NCBI GenBank assembly: GCA_029202545.1
Contig: CP119311.1
Span: 1,674,001 to 1,738,000, forward strand
Reading direction: 5' to 3'
Length of the DNA stretch: 64,000 nt
Source: Candidatus Pseudobacter hemicellulosilyticus
Lineage (GTDB): Bacteria; Bacteroidota; Bacteroidia; Chitinophagales; Chitinophagaceae
The position numbers and the translations under genes were made by a program. Under the pieces are notes generated by a model that saw only the letters and a list, made by a program, of their open reading frames with translations, was not told the DNA's origin and did not search any database. This document shows positions 26,104 to 35,068 of this stretch, one piece after another. Numbering within the stretch: position 1 is the first letter of the stretch; each line of letters starts with the position of its first letter.

Positions 26104-27432
26104 ATGGACAACAGCAATACACAAATAGCAAACTCATTATATGGGCAATGTATCGCCGATTTCGAGCTGCGTGCTGCAGAAAGCAACAGCACCGAACCGG
26201 CCGAACTCACTGCCCTGCGCGAAAAAGCTTTTCAGCAATTTAAGATAACCGGCTTCCCCTCTACCCGGGTGGAAGACTGGAAATACACCAACCTGGCACC
26301 CTTCCTCAAAGAATCCTTTATTACCGATGCCGGCAGTGAAGGAGTAAGCTTGCGCGATGAAGTCCTGGACCAGGCCGCCATTCCCGGTCTGGATGCCTAC
26401 AGGATCGTCCTGGTGAACGGCCAATACAGCCCTGACCTTTCCGATAAGATAGCGGAGGAAGGGGTTTATGTATTCCCGATGTCGGCTGCTGTCAGCAGAC
26501 CCGCTTTCAAAAAACATTTCGGTCAGTATACTGACCTGGCCAAAACACATTTCGCCGCCGTGAATACGGCCCTCTTCCGTGATGGGCTTTTCATTGAAGT
26601 GAAGAATAATATTGTGGTAGAAAAGCCGCTGCATGTGATCCACGTTACTGCCGCGGACGACCATACCTTCCTGCAGCCGCGTCACCTGATGGTGGTAGGG
26701 ATCAGCGCCGGTATCAGTGTCATTGAAAGTTTTGTAACTACCAATGAGCAGGCTGCGGTGTTCATCAACAATGTATCAGAGGTTTTCGTAGCAGAAAATG
26801 CCCAGGTGCAGCACTACTATATCCAGACCGGAAGGGAACTGGACAGGTATGTTCACCATACGGAAGTATTCCAGCAATCGAACAGTATCTATAATAACTA
26901 TAAGGCTTCTTTCCCCGGCGCCAGCCTGCTGCGCAACAACCTGCACATTGCACTGGACGGCGAGAACGTGGAAAGTCACCTGTACGGCCTGTACCTTACC
27001 GGCGGCCGGCAACTGGTGGACAACCATACCGTGGTTGACCATCGCAAGCCTCACTGCCAGAGCAATGAACTGTACAAAGGCGTGCTGAAAGATGAGTCTA
27101 CCGGCGTATTCAACGGCAAGGTCTTTGTCCGGGAAGACGCTCAGAAGACCAATGCTTTCCAGCAGAACAATAACCTGATGCTGAGCCGCAAAGCGGTGAT
27201 TGATTCCAAGCCGCAGCTGGAGATCTTTGCTGACGACGTGAAATGCAGCCATGGTTCTACCGTAGGGCAGTTCAACGCCGAAGCATTGTTCTACCTCAAG
27301 TCAAGGGGTATTGGGGAAGAAAAGGCGAAAGCCCTGCTGATCCATGCCTTTGCCTATGATGTGACAGAGAAGATACCCATCCCCGAAGTGCAGGCGCATA
27401 TTAACCATCTGATAGAAGAAGGATTGAAATAA
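26104..27432 (+). CDS. sufD: Fe-S cluster assembly protein SufD
   Basis: The 442-residue protein has the SufD/SufB-type beta-helix core and a C-terminal segment SRGIGEEKAKALLIHAFAYD similar to that of SufB. An N-terminal segment includes RVEDWKYTNL, which is characteristic of SufD. SufD pairs with SufB in the scaffold. Its stop codon shares one base with the start of sufS (TAATG), so translation is coupled. Confidence 0.96.
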   Translation: MDNSNTQIANSLYGQCIADFELRAAESNSTEPAELTALREKAFQQFKITGFPSTRVEDWKYTNLAPFLKESFITDAGSEGVSLRDEVLDQAAIPGLDAYRIVLVNGQYSPDLSDKIAEEGVYVFPMSAAVSRPAFKKHFGQYTDLAKTHFAAVNTALFRDGLFIEVKNNIVVEKPLHVIHVTAADDHTFLQPRHLMVVGISAGISVIESFVTTNEQAAVFINNVSEVFVAENAQVQHYYIQTGRELDRYVHHTEVFQQSNSIYNNYKASFPGASLLRNNLHIALDGENVESHLYGLYLTGGRQLVDNHTVVDHRKPHCQSNELYKGVLKDESTGVFNGKVFVREDAQKTNAFQQNNNLMLSRKAVIDSKPQLEIFADDVKCSHGSTVGQFNAEALFYLKSRGIGEEKAKALLIHAFAYDVTEKIPIPEVQAHINHLIEEGLK

Positions 27433-28682
27433 TGAACCATCATGCCGCTATAACAGAAGAGCAGGTGCTGGATGTGCAGCAGATCAGGAAGGACTTTCCG
27501 ATCCTGCAGACCACCGTGCATGGCAAACCGCTGGTATACCTGGACAACGGGGCTACCTCGCAGAAGCCCTGGTCCGTGATCAAAGCGATAGAGCATTATT
27601 ATACTGCTGAGAACAGCAATGTACACCGCGGGGTGCATTACCTGAGCCAGCAGGCTACGGATGCCTATGAGGTGTCCCGGAAAAAAATAGCGGCCTTCAT
27701 CAATGCAGCGTTTGACTACGAGGTGATCTTCACCAAAGGAACTACGGACGGTATCAACCTGGTGGCCAGCAGCTACGGCCGGAAATATATCCAGGCTGGT
27801 GATTCTGTGATCATCTCTTCCATGGAGCACCACTCCAATATTGTACCCTGGCAGCTGATCTGTGAAGAACGTAACGCCACACTGAAGGTGATCCCCATTA
27901 ATGAACGGGGGGAGATCCTGATGGAAGAATACCGCAGGCTGCTGGATGATACGGTAAAGATGGTGTCGGTATCCTGGGTGTCCAATTCACTGGGCACTAT
28001 CAATCCGGTGAAAGAGATCATTGAACTGGCGCATGAACGCCAGATCCCCGTACTGCTGGATGCCGCGCAGGCGGTACAGCACCTGCCGGTAGATGTGCAG
28101 GCGCTGGATGTGGATTTTATTGCCTTCTCCGGCCATAAACTGTATGGTCCTACCGGTACCGGTATCCTGTACGGAAAAGAGAAATGGCTCAATGCCATGC
28201 CTCCCTACCAGGGTGGCGGTGATATGATCAAGACCGTCACTTTTGCCAAAACAACTTACAATGAACTGCCCTTTAAATTTGAGGCAGGCACTCCGAATAT
28301 TGAAGCCGGCATCTGCATGGGCACAGGCATCGACTATATCAACAGCATTGGCCTGGGCCGCATTCAGCAGCATGAACAAATGCTGCTGGAATATGTAACC
28401 CCCAAACTGCTGGAGATAGAAGGCCTGCGCATCATTGGAACGGCCGCCAGTAAAGCCAGTGTCATTTCCTTTGTAGTGGATGGCACCCATCCTTCTGATA
28501 TCGGCATCCTGCTGGATAAGCAGGGCATTGCGGTAAGGACCGGGCACCATTGCTGCCAGCCGCTGATGGATATCTATGAGATCCCCGGCACAATCAGGGC
28601 TTCGCTGGCTTTTTACAATACCAAAGAAGAAATGGACCAGCTGGTTGCCGGTGTTAAAAAAGCGGTGCAGATGCTGGTATAA
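27432..28682 (+). CDS. sufS: Cysteine desulfurase SufS (class V aminotransferase fold)
   Basis: The 416-residue PLP enzyme takes sulfur from cysteine to form a persulfide. The PLP-binding Lys is Lys236 in SGHKLYGPTG. The catalytic Cys is Cys374 in RTGHHCCQPLM, where a second Cys375 sits at a position that is Ala in many relatives. It overlaps sufD by one base and is followed by sufE after 12 bases. Confidence 0.96.
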   Translation: MNHHAAITEEQVLDVQQIRKDFPILQTTVHGKPLVYLDNGATSQKPWSVIKAIEHYYTAENSNVHRGVHYLSQQATDAYEVSRKKIAAFINAAFDYEVIFTKGTTDGINLVASSYGRKYIQAGDSVIISSMEHHSNIVPWQLICEERNATLKVIPINERGEILMEEYRRLLDDTVKMVSVSWVSNSLGTINPVKEIIELAHERQIPVLLDAAQAVQHLPVDVQALDVDFIAFSGHKLYGPTGTGILYGKEKWLNAMPPYQGGGDMIKTVTFAKTTYNELPFKFEAGTPNIEAGICMGTGIDYINSIGLGRIQQHEQMLLEYVTPKLLEIEGLRIIGTAASKASVISFVVDGTHPSDIGILLDKQGIAVRTGHHCCQPLMDIYEIPGTIRASLAFYNTKEEMDQLVAGVKKAVQMLV

Positions 28683-28694
28683 AGGATCGCTATC

Positions 28695-29114
28695 ATGACA
28701 ATCAACGAAATACAGGACGAGCTGATCGAAGAGTTCGCATTGTTCACCGACTGGATGGAAAAGTATGAATACATCATCCAGATGGGGAAAGAACTGCCGC
28801 TGATAGAAGCGCAATACAAAACAGATGATAACCTGATCAGGGGCTGCCAGTCCAAAGTATGGCTGCACGCTGATTACCAGGGTGGCAAAGTGCTGTTCAC
28901 AGCAGATAGTGATGCTATCATCACCAAAGGGTTGGTGAGCATGGTGGTCCGTGTATTGTCCGGCCACGCGCCCGAAGCCATTGTGAATGCCGAACTGTAT
29001 TTTGTGGACCGCATCGGCCTCCGGGAACACTTATCGGTGACCCGCTCCAATGGCCTGTTGTCCATGATCAAACAAATGAAGCTGTACGCCCTGGCGCTGC
29101 AGTCCAAAGTGTAA
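28695..29114 (+). CDS. sufE: Sulfur acceptor protein SufE
   Basis: The 139-residue protein has the acceptor Cys51 in the motif GCQSKVW, at the same position as in well-studied SufE. It takes persulfide sulfur from SufS and stimulates the desulfurase. Its place right after sufS fits this. Confidence 0.96.
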   Translation: MTINEIQDELIEEFALFTDWMEKYEYIIQMGKELPLIEAQYKTDDNLIRGCQSKVWLHADYQGGKVLFTADSDAIITKGLVSMVVRVLSGHAPEAIVNAELYFVDRIGLREHLSVTRSNGLLSMIKQMKLYALALQSKV

Positions 29115-29138
29115 TACTGAATAAACCATCATTCGCTC

Positions 29139-29453
29139 ATGCTGGATAAAGTGAAATTAGAAGAAACGATCATTGAGACCCTGCGCTCAGTGCATGATCC
29201 GGAGATCCCGGTCAATATCTATGAGCTGGGACTGGTATATGAGATCGTTATCAATGATGATGGCTATGTGAATATAAAGATGACGCTGACCGCACCGGCC
29301 TGCCCGGTGGCAGGCGATATCATTGCCGAAGTGGACAGCAAGGTACGGGAACTGCCTGAGGTCTCAGATGTGAATGTGATGCTGACCTTTGATCCGCCCT
29401 GGAACAGGGATATGATGAGTGAGGAGGCCAAGCTGGAGCTTGGATTCCTGTAG
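29139..29453 (+). CDS. sufT: SufT-like DUF59 (MIP18 family) Fe-S maturation protein
   Basis: The 104-residue protein is a stand-alone DUF59 domain with the conserved motif TAPACPVAGDI, including its Cys, and the start segment LRSVHDPEIPVNIYELGLVY. DUF59 proteins of this group help mature Fe-S proteins. It is the last gene of the operon, 24 bases after sufE, and a strong terminator follows. Confidence 0.92.
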   Translation: MLDKVKLEETIIETLRSVHDPEIPVNIYELGLVYEIVINDDGYVNIKMTLTAPACPVAGDIIAEVDSKVRELPEVSDVNVMLTFDPPWNRDMMSEEAKLELGFL

Positions 29454-29488
29454 CACCGAATAGTCTTTTATTATTACCCGCATAAAGA

Positions 29489-29527
29489 GAGAGGCTGACC
29501 CGAAGGATGGGTCAGCCTCTTTTTTGC
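29489..29527 (+). terminator. Intrinsic terminator of the SUF operon
   Basis: AGAGGCTGACCC pairs with GGGTCAGCCTCT (GAAGGAT loop), followed by a run of T at 29519-29525. Confidence 0.85.
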
Positions 29528-29569
29528 TCCTGTAATTAACCCCGTCGAATAAGCTGGTCAGGCAGCAAG

Positions 29570-29606
29570 CAGGGAAAAAATGGTCCCGGCCTGCCGGGCC
29601 GGGACC
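29570..29606 (-). terminator. Intrinsic terminator of the 1004-residue propeller protein gene
   Basis: A perfect 10-bp stem GGTCCCGGCC/GGCCGGGACC with a 5-base loop. On the minus strand it is followed by ATTTTTTCCC. Confidence 0.8.
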
Positions 29607-29625
29607 TGCCTGTGTGAATTGATAC

Positions 29626-32600
29626 CTATTGAACTATAACCCTGCTTGTACCAATCTTTTGGTTATGCTGATCGTAAACGGTCAGCCAGTAAATACCTGG
29701 CAGGGCTGATCCGTTCCGTTCCATATATTCTATCTGGTCGCGTTGTGTAACTGTGAACCGGCGCACCTGCTGCAGCTGGCCGGCGGTATTGCGCAGTTCC
29801 ATGCGGTAAGCGCCCTTGTTCAGGCCACTGAGGATAACGCGGATCCTGTCGGCGGCAACCGGGTTGGGCGCAACGGTCAGCTGGCTGGCTGCTACCTGTC
29901 CTATCCTTACGGCAACGATATTGGACAACTTATAAGCCCCGTCCCTGTCCACCATCTTTAAGCGATAGTAGTTGAGGCCGTCCCTTGTTTTATCATGCAG
30001 GAACTCGTATTTGTTTTCCACATGCTGGTTCTCCCAGGGGAATACGATGGCGGCCTTGTTGAAATGCACGCCGTCAGTACTGTGGTACACCTCATAGGAA
30101 TGAAGATCCAGTTCTTCGCGGACGTTCCAGGCCAGGGCTGCTCCCTTGTTCTGCTCCTTGCCGGTAAAGTCCACCAGGGTAACCGGTAAAGGAGTTAACA
30201 GCGCATCAAAGCTATAGGCCTTGCCGAGACCGTTGGCGCCTGCTGCAAAATTCAGGACCGTGCCCAGGGTACTGCCCAGGTCCAGCAGGCTGTTATTAAA
30301 ATCCAGTGCCCCTACGGGTGAGCCAATAATGATGCGGGCAGGTGTGCCGGGCCCCCTGGTATTGCGGGTACCTGCCACACTATAGCCAAAAAGAGCAGTT
30401 GTGTTCACGCTCAGGAAATCGTTGCCATAGGTAGCCGCAGCGTGGAAGGGCGGCGTGGGATCATACCCGCCATTGCCATCGCCATAGAAAACATAGGCTG
30501 CACCGCCAACCGGGTTCAGCTGCAGGCCGCCCAGGTTAATGCCGGACGACAGCGGCTCACCAACAATCAGGTCCGGGTAGCCATCACCGTTCACATCATA
30601 AGCATTGTCTATAGCTGTCCCGAACAACACACTGAGCTGTAAGGTGCTCAGCAACCCCTGCAGGATATTGGCAGGTCTGGGAGATTCCAGCTGCTGATCT
30701 GAGGTGATGGGCTGGGTAAAATTGGTAGTGGGTGTTTTTTGCTTGAAAACATGCACCACACCGGTCTTGATGGTCAGGCTGAGGGTATTGGCCAGCAGCC
30801 CGCCCAAAGGAGCGCCTACCACTATATTACCATTCCTGTTCCCGTCCACATCCTTTACCCCTTTGACTTTCATGCCAAAAAGGTTAAGGGCGTTACCCAG
30901 CAGGATATTGGATCCTGCCTGAAGGCGTGCGCCTGGGGTAGTGTTGACGCCTGCGTCATCGTTCCTGCCAAAATATACGTAAGCGCTGCCCCCCAGGATC
31001 TGGCCGCTGAGCAGGGCGTTAAGGCTGGACAGGTTCACGCCTGCGGGGGCGCCTGCCACTACATCCGCTTTTCCATCGCCGTTATAATCACCCGCACCGT
31101 CCACGCTGAAGCCAAATAAGGCCCCTTCAATGTTCAGCAGGGGAATAGTCAGTATGCCCAGCAGATTTAGTGAGGGGGCGCCCAGCTGCTGAATGGTGGG
31201 GAAGGCATCGGTGTTCTCATCGCTCAGCATGACAAAGGCTGCGCCAGACCGGACAGAACCCAGTCCAATGCTTACATAGCCGGGAGCGCCCACAATGATA
31301 TCCCGTTTACCGTCATCGTTCAGGTCGTCTGTAACAGCAACGGAAAAACCATACAGTGCATTAACGGTAATATTATTAAAGAGCAGTCCCAGCAGGCCGT
31401 TGTTGAAAAAGCTGGGACCATCCAGTCTGACCTCCAGGAAATTGGTAGGATTGGGTGCGGTCAGGTTGCCACCGGGGAATACATATACTTTTCCCGCTTT
31501 AACGCTGGCGGTAGTAGTGCCTGCTATACCGTCACCAATAGTAGCCGTGATCCCATCCAGCGGGGCGCCTACGATGATGTCATTAATGCCATCACCGGTA
31601 ACGTCCCCACCATCAATGCTTATCCCAAAGAGGGCGCCGGCAATGGCTGTGTTGGGCTGCAATCTTTTGGCGGGAATAGTGCTGAGGCCGGTATCAGAGC
31701 CATAGTAAACAAACACCGCGCCTACGCCTGCCAGGGTACTGCTGCTGAACAGTTTGATCAGGCCGGGAGCGCCGATGGCTACGTCATCGTAGCTATCGCC
31801 GTTCACATCACCTACTCCTGCAACGGAGAAGCCATACAGGGATGCCAGTACTTCCGGGCTGGTAAGACCCAGGCCAGCCAGTACGCCATCGGTAGTTGTT
31901 AACCATTCTGCAGTTCTGTTGATAGGGTCAATGGTCAGGGGATAGCTGGCGTTCCGGTCGTCCACTTCAATGGTCAGCTGATCATTGCGAAGGATCATTT
32001 TGGCCGGAACGGGCCGGTATTGGTTGTCCCAAACTTTAAGGTCTTCGTACAGCAGCGTGGTTTGTCCTGGCTTTGCCGGGTTTTCAAAGGCCAGCTGCGT
32101 CTGGCTCTCCAGCTTTGCGGTCAGGCTGGTGGTCAGTTGGATATGGATAGAAAGCGGAGCTGTACCGGAGGGGCGTTGCCGTATAATAAAGTTCTGGCGC
32201 AGGCCCTCCTTGTTATTAACGTATTGAACTTCCACCGCGGGGTCCACATAACGGAGCATATCCCTGTCGGTGATCACGGATGCTTTTTTGCCGGGCTTCC
32301 ACTGAATGGATTGCCGTCCTATGCCTGTTAAACGGAATTGAACCTGCCAGCTTTCTTCAGTACTGCTGTGCAGAATATTGGATACTTTGTATCCGGAGGG
32401 ATCGATTAAAAATCCAAGGCGCTGCCTGGGATTGGCTACCTGGAAACTGCTTTTATCTTCTTGTGGGTAGAAAGCTTGTTCGACCTCCTGGATATGGTCC
32501 ACAGCCTTTGCATACCATTGGGGGCTGGCTTCAGCGGGAAGATCGGAATGCCTGGCAGGTAACTGGGCGTATACCTGTCCGAGCATAAGCTGCGCCCCGA

Positions 32601-32640
32601 TAGATACGGTTAAAATTGTGCAGAATTTCCGGAGTTTCAT
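29626..32640 (-). CDS. T9SS-sorted secreted protein with seven FG-GAP repeats
   Basis: This 1004-residue protein has a signal peptide (about 1-26, cleavage near VYAQ). An N-terminal domain runs to about 245 and ends SYPLTIDPINRT. Seven FG-GAP (integrin-alpha-like) repeats span about 268-790 and should form a seven-bladed propeller. Most repeats carry the Ca-binding pattern DVNGDxxxD (blade 1: GDVNGDSYDD). Blades 5 (DVDGNRNGN) and 7 (NTRGPGTPA) have degraded loops. A linker domain beginning LPVTLVDFTG and a type A sorting domain (VAPNPVAADRIRV...TSRVIVQ) end the protein. It is probably exported through the outer membrane by T9SS and anchored or released. Its paralog is at 35069. Ligand unknown. 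Confidence 0.88.
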   Translation of the reverse strand: MKLRKFCTILTVSIGAQLMLGQVYAQLPARHSDLPAEASPQWYAKAVDHIQEVEQAFYPQEDKSSFQVANPRQRLGFLIDPSGYKVSNILHSSTEESWQVQFRLTGIGRQSIQWKPGKKASVITDRDMLRYVDPAVEVQYVNNKEGLRQNFIIRQRPSGTAPLSIHIQLTTSLTAKLESQTQLAFENPAKPGQTTLLYEDLKVWDNQYRPVPAKMILRNDQLTIEVDDRNASYPLTIDPINRTAEWLTTTDGVLAGLGLTSPEVLASLYGFSVAGVGDVNGDSYDDVAIGAPGLIKLFSSSTLAGVGAVFVYYGSDTGLSTIPAKRLQPNTAIAGALFGISIDGGDVTGDGINDIIVGAPLDGITATIGDGIAGTTTASVKAGKVYVFPGGNLTAPNPTNFLEVRLDGPSFFNNGLLGLLFNNITVNALYGFSVAVTDDLNDDGKRDIIVGAPGYVSIGLGSVRSGAAFVMLSDENTDAFPTIQQLGAPSLNLLGILTIPLLNIEGALFGFSVDGAGDYNGDGKADVVAGAPAGVNLSSLNALLSGQILGGSAYVYFGRNDDAGVNTTPGARLQAGSNILLGNALNLFGMKVKGVKDVDGNRNGNIVVGAPLGGLLANTLSLTIKTGVVHVFKQKTPTTNFTQPITSDQQLESPRPANILQGLLSTLQLSVLFGTAIDNAYDVNGDGYPDLIVGEPLSSGINLGGLQLNPVGGAAYVFYGDGNGGYDPTPPFHAAATYGNDFLSVNTTALFGYSVAGTRNTRGPGTPARIIIGSPVGALDFNNSLLDLGSTLGTVLNFAAGANGLGKAYSFDALLTPLPVTLVDFTGKEQNKGAALAWNVREELDLHSYEVYHSTDGVHFNKAAIVFPWENQHVENKYEFLHDKTRDGLNYYRLKMVDRDGAYKLSNIVAVRIGQVAASQLTVAPNPVAADRIRVILSGLNKGAYRMELRNTAGQLQQVRRFTVTQRDQIEYMERNGSALPGIYWLTVYDQHNQKIGTSRVIVQ

Positions 32641-33410
32641 AGTGTTAGACTTTGTTTAATGAATGACAGAAATAGAATTGATCAGACGCTCTACATCCTG
32701 TCAGAAGCCTTTGCCATAGCAGGCTACGTGCTGAATGTCAGGGGCAATAATTTCCCATTCGCCGTTAAGCGATGATATGTGCTACTGCCTTGGTTCCTTT
32801 TGAAAAAAAATCGGTGGGTGAGATAGTACTTCGGCCTCACTTACTTGTTACTTTACTAATGAGGACATTCAGTAATGATCTTCCACACGATATTGGATAT
32901 AGCCGTTGTGGTGAATCTTCAACAGGATCTTGGAAAAACAACGATTGATCCGGATATCTTTTGCGGGTGTAAAATTAGGCGCATTCACCGGTTTTGCGCA
33001 CCCGAAACAAATCAGAATATGCCTGTAAGCGATCAATAAACACTTAGTGCGCATTCTGCGTATGTTTTTTGCAGCATTAAGTTTAGTTGTAGTGTCCGGT
33101 AAGGGAAAACAATTAAATGTTTAGCTATCAGGAAGTTGATTTTTATGTCCTGTTGTTTTATATGATTTATGTCAAATTATAACGGTGAAAGATAGTGGCT
33201 TTGCGGGTGTAAGATACCGCTTTCTATAACGTCAATGTATAGCTACAATATATGGGCGGAATTGAAAAAAGATATATTTTTACTGTCAACCCGCCCTAAC
33301 CTGCATCCTCAAAAAGTTCAATGTTCAAAGGCACCTACTGATTATTAGCGGCATGGCCGGTTCAGTCGTTGGAACCGGTCCGGTATTACAGTTTTAAAGG
33401 AACAAAACCA
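32641..33410. other. Long intergenic region between the first propeller gene and the AraC gene
   Basis: About 770 bases, A/T-richer than its surroundings and without a convincing gene. It must hold the start signals for both divergent genes. A 13-base direct repeat TTTGCGGGTGTAA occurs at 32960-32972 and again at 33200-33212. No exact TAnnTTTG box was placed with confidence for either gene. Confidence 0.5.
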
Positions 33411-34442
33411 ATGTCGCTCAAACCTTTTATGAGAAACTACAGAATCAAATTTCCTGCGATCGACCTTGATGACGATTTGCAACAATTTGCCCACGAGATA
33501 GGTGGGGAGATCACCGGCCCCGGACAAGTCCAGGTTTCCGGTAAGATAGCTAAAGGCGCCGTACAACGTTTTCAGTTTGAACCCGGTTTTTCACTACGTA
33601 CCTGGAACCTCCTGTTCCAGGATCCCGTAGACCTGTATAAACCGGCCACACAGGGCGCAGACAGTACTTTCAGTGTTATTTATTTACTCACCCCGGACAA
33701 TTCTGTCCTCAAAACCATCGGAACGCACCGGCAGTTCAGCCGGCAGGGCGTCAGGAGTACGCTGATGATTGCCGATAGTGTGCCCATCGACATCGAGATG
33801 GTGCCGCATCATCCCGTACAGATCCTGGAGCTTAATGTGACTGCTTTCTGGCTGGCCCAACAGTTCCAGAAGGCAGGCCTGCCACTGGAATCCCTCCTGG
33901 AGCGGATCAACGATCTGCAATCCCCGCTTATCATGATTGAACCCTCACCTGCTTCGGTCAGCCTGGCGGTGAACACCCTGTTCGATGATTGTATGGCGAA
34001 GGAAAAGAACCAGGGACAGATACAGCAGCAGGCGGCTGCCCTCGTGATCTCCTTCCTCGAAAAGACCATAGAAAGGTCCGGGAAGGATATCCAGGCCAAT
34101 AACGATGCGCATTTTGAAAAGATCATGGAGGCGGAAGCCATTCTCAAAGCACACCTGCAAAAAACATTGCCCAATGTAGGCGTAATCGCCCACCAGGTAG
34201 CGCTCAGCGAATCCACCCTGAAAAGGCATTTCAAGGTGGTATTCGGTAAAAGCGTTTATGAGTATTACCTCAGCAAGAAAATGCAGCTGGCCAAGAACCT
34301 GCTGTTGGAACGACCCCTGACGGTCAACGAAACAGCAGAGATCCTGGGCTACGAGAAGGTGAGCAATTTCATTGATATTTTCAAGAAGCACCACGGTTAC
34401 TCGCCTGGCAGCATCAAGAAAAGAGGATTCCCAAGTATATAG
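33411..34442 (+). CDS. AraC family transcriptional regulator
   Basis: The protein is 343 residues from ATG 33411 (MSLKPFMRNYRIKF). The frame is open for 14 codons further upstream but only with a TTG start. A sensor-like N-terminal region of about 230 residues shows no motif I can name. The C-terminal double helix-turn-helix spans about 250-340 (GVIAHQVALSESTLKRHFK, then LGYEKVSNFIDIFKKHHGYS). It lies between the two divergent propeller-protein genes, so it is the natural candidate to control them, though no operator was found. Confidence 0.85.
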   Translation: MSLKPFMRNYRIKFPAIDLDDDLQQFAHEIGGEITGPGQVQVSGKIAKGAVQRFQFEPGFSLRTWNLLFQDPVDLYKPATQGADSTFSVIYLLTPDNSVLKTIGTHRQFSRQGVRSTLMIADSVPIDIEMVPHHPVQILELNVTAFWLAQQFQKAGLPLESLLERINDLQSPLIMIEPSPASVSLAVNTLFDDCMAKEKNQGQIQQQAAALVISFLEKTIERSGKDIQANNDAHFEKIMEAEAILKAHLQKTLPNVGVIAHQVALSESTLKRHFKVVFGKSVYEYYLSKKMQLAKNLLLERPLTVNETAEILGYEKVSNFIDIFKKHHGYSPGSIKKRGFPSI

Positions 34443-35068
34443 TTTGCAGTTATAAGGTAGGCCAGGGCAGCAATGTCTAGGGGTCTGATCTTTTTTGGGT
34501 ATACACTCAACGAGCATAAACGTAATGGATACCTGAAAAAGATCATGGCCAACTTGCTCCCCGGATGAATAACAGAAATGCCTCCATTGAACAGTGTGGA
34601 TTTGTGTATTAAAATGTACGAACACCCATTAGGAAATGGTAACAGGCATATGTGGTCGATAAAAATAGTTATTATTTTATTTCAGGAATGTGCTGCCTGC
34701 GGGTGGGATAATGATAAGGCAACATTCGCCGGATACACCACAAATATAAGGTCACTGAAGTAGCTCCCCAACCTACATAACACGCTGACATTATTCATTA
34801 TTCAGCTATCTGAATATGATTGGATTTTTTGAAAAACCAACCATAAGAAGAAAGCCTTTGCCCTGAAACCGGTACGAAAGGATCCGTGTCCCTGCTGTAC
34901 GCTGCGCAACTATAGGTAGCCTGTAGTTATTCAGGGGAAGCACCTGCTTCCCGGGGATTGTATTGTCCAATCAAACCACCGGGAAGCATTCCTTATTCAT
35001 TCAGTACCCTATGAAGCTATTGTTTCAATACAACACGTGCAACACTTACTCATTTTAAACTGTTTACC
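34443..35068. other. Intergenic region upstream of the 1390-residue propeller protein
   Basis: About 625 bases without a convincing gene. The last part contains three related octamers (GGGAAGCA, TGCTTCCC, GGGAAGCA) that could form mutually exclusive hairpins. The rest shows no recognised motif. Confidence 0.45.
34935..34988 (+). promoter_or_regulatory. Possible alternative-hairpin element upstream of the 1390-residue protein gene
   Basis: GGGAAGCA occurs at 34935-34942 and 34981-34988, with its complement TGCTTCCC at 34945-34952. The second pairing extends to 10 bp (TGCTTCCCGG with CCGGGAAGCA, 24-base loop). The first gives only a short hairpin. If transcribed, the two pairings exclude each other, as in an attenuator or switch. 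It sits 81 bases before the start codon. It may also be only a binding-site repeat. Confidence 0.35.

Noticed and set aside
23313..29453. SUF operon considered as an unusual arrangement
   Set aside because: Gene order and all active-site residues are standard. Only Cys375 next to the SufS catalytic Cys is a minor variation.
32869..33054. Small minus-strand frame of 61 codons in the long A/T-rich gap
   Set aside because: No ribosome binding site, unusual composition and no recognisable motif. Probably chance.
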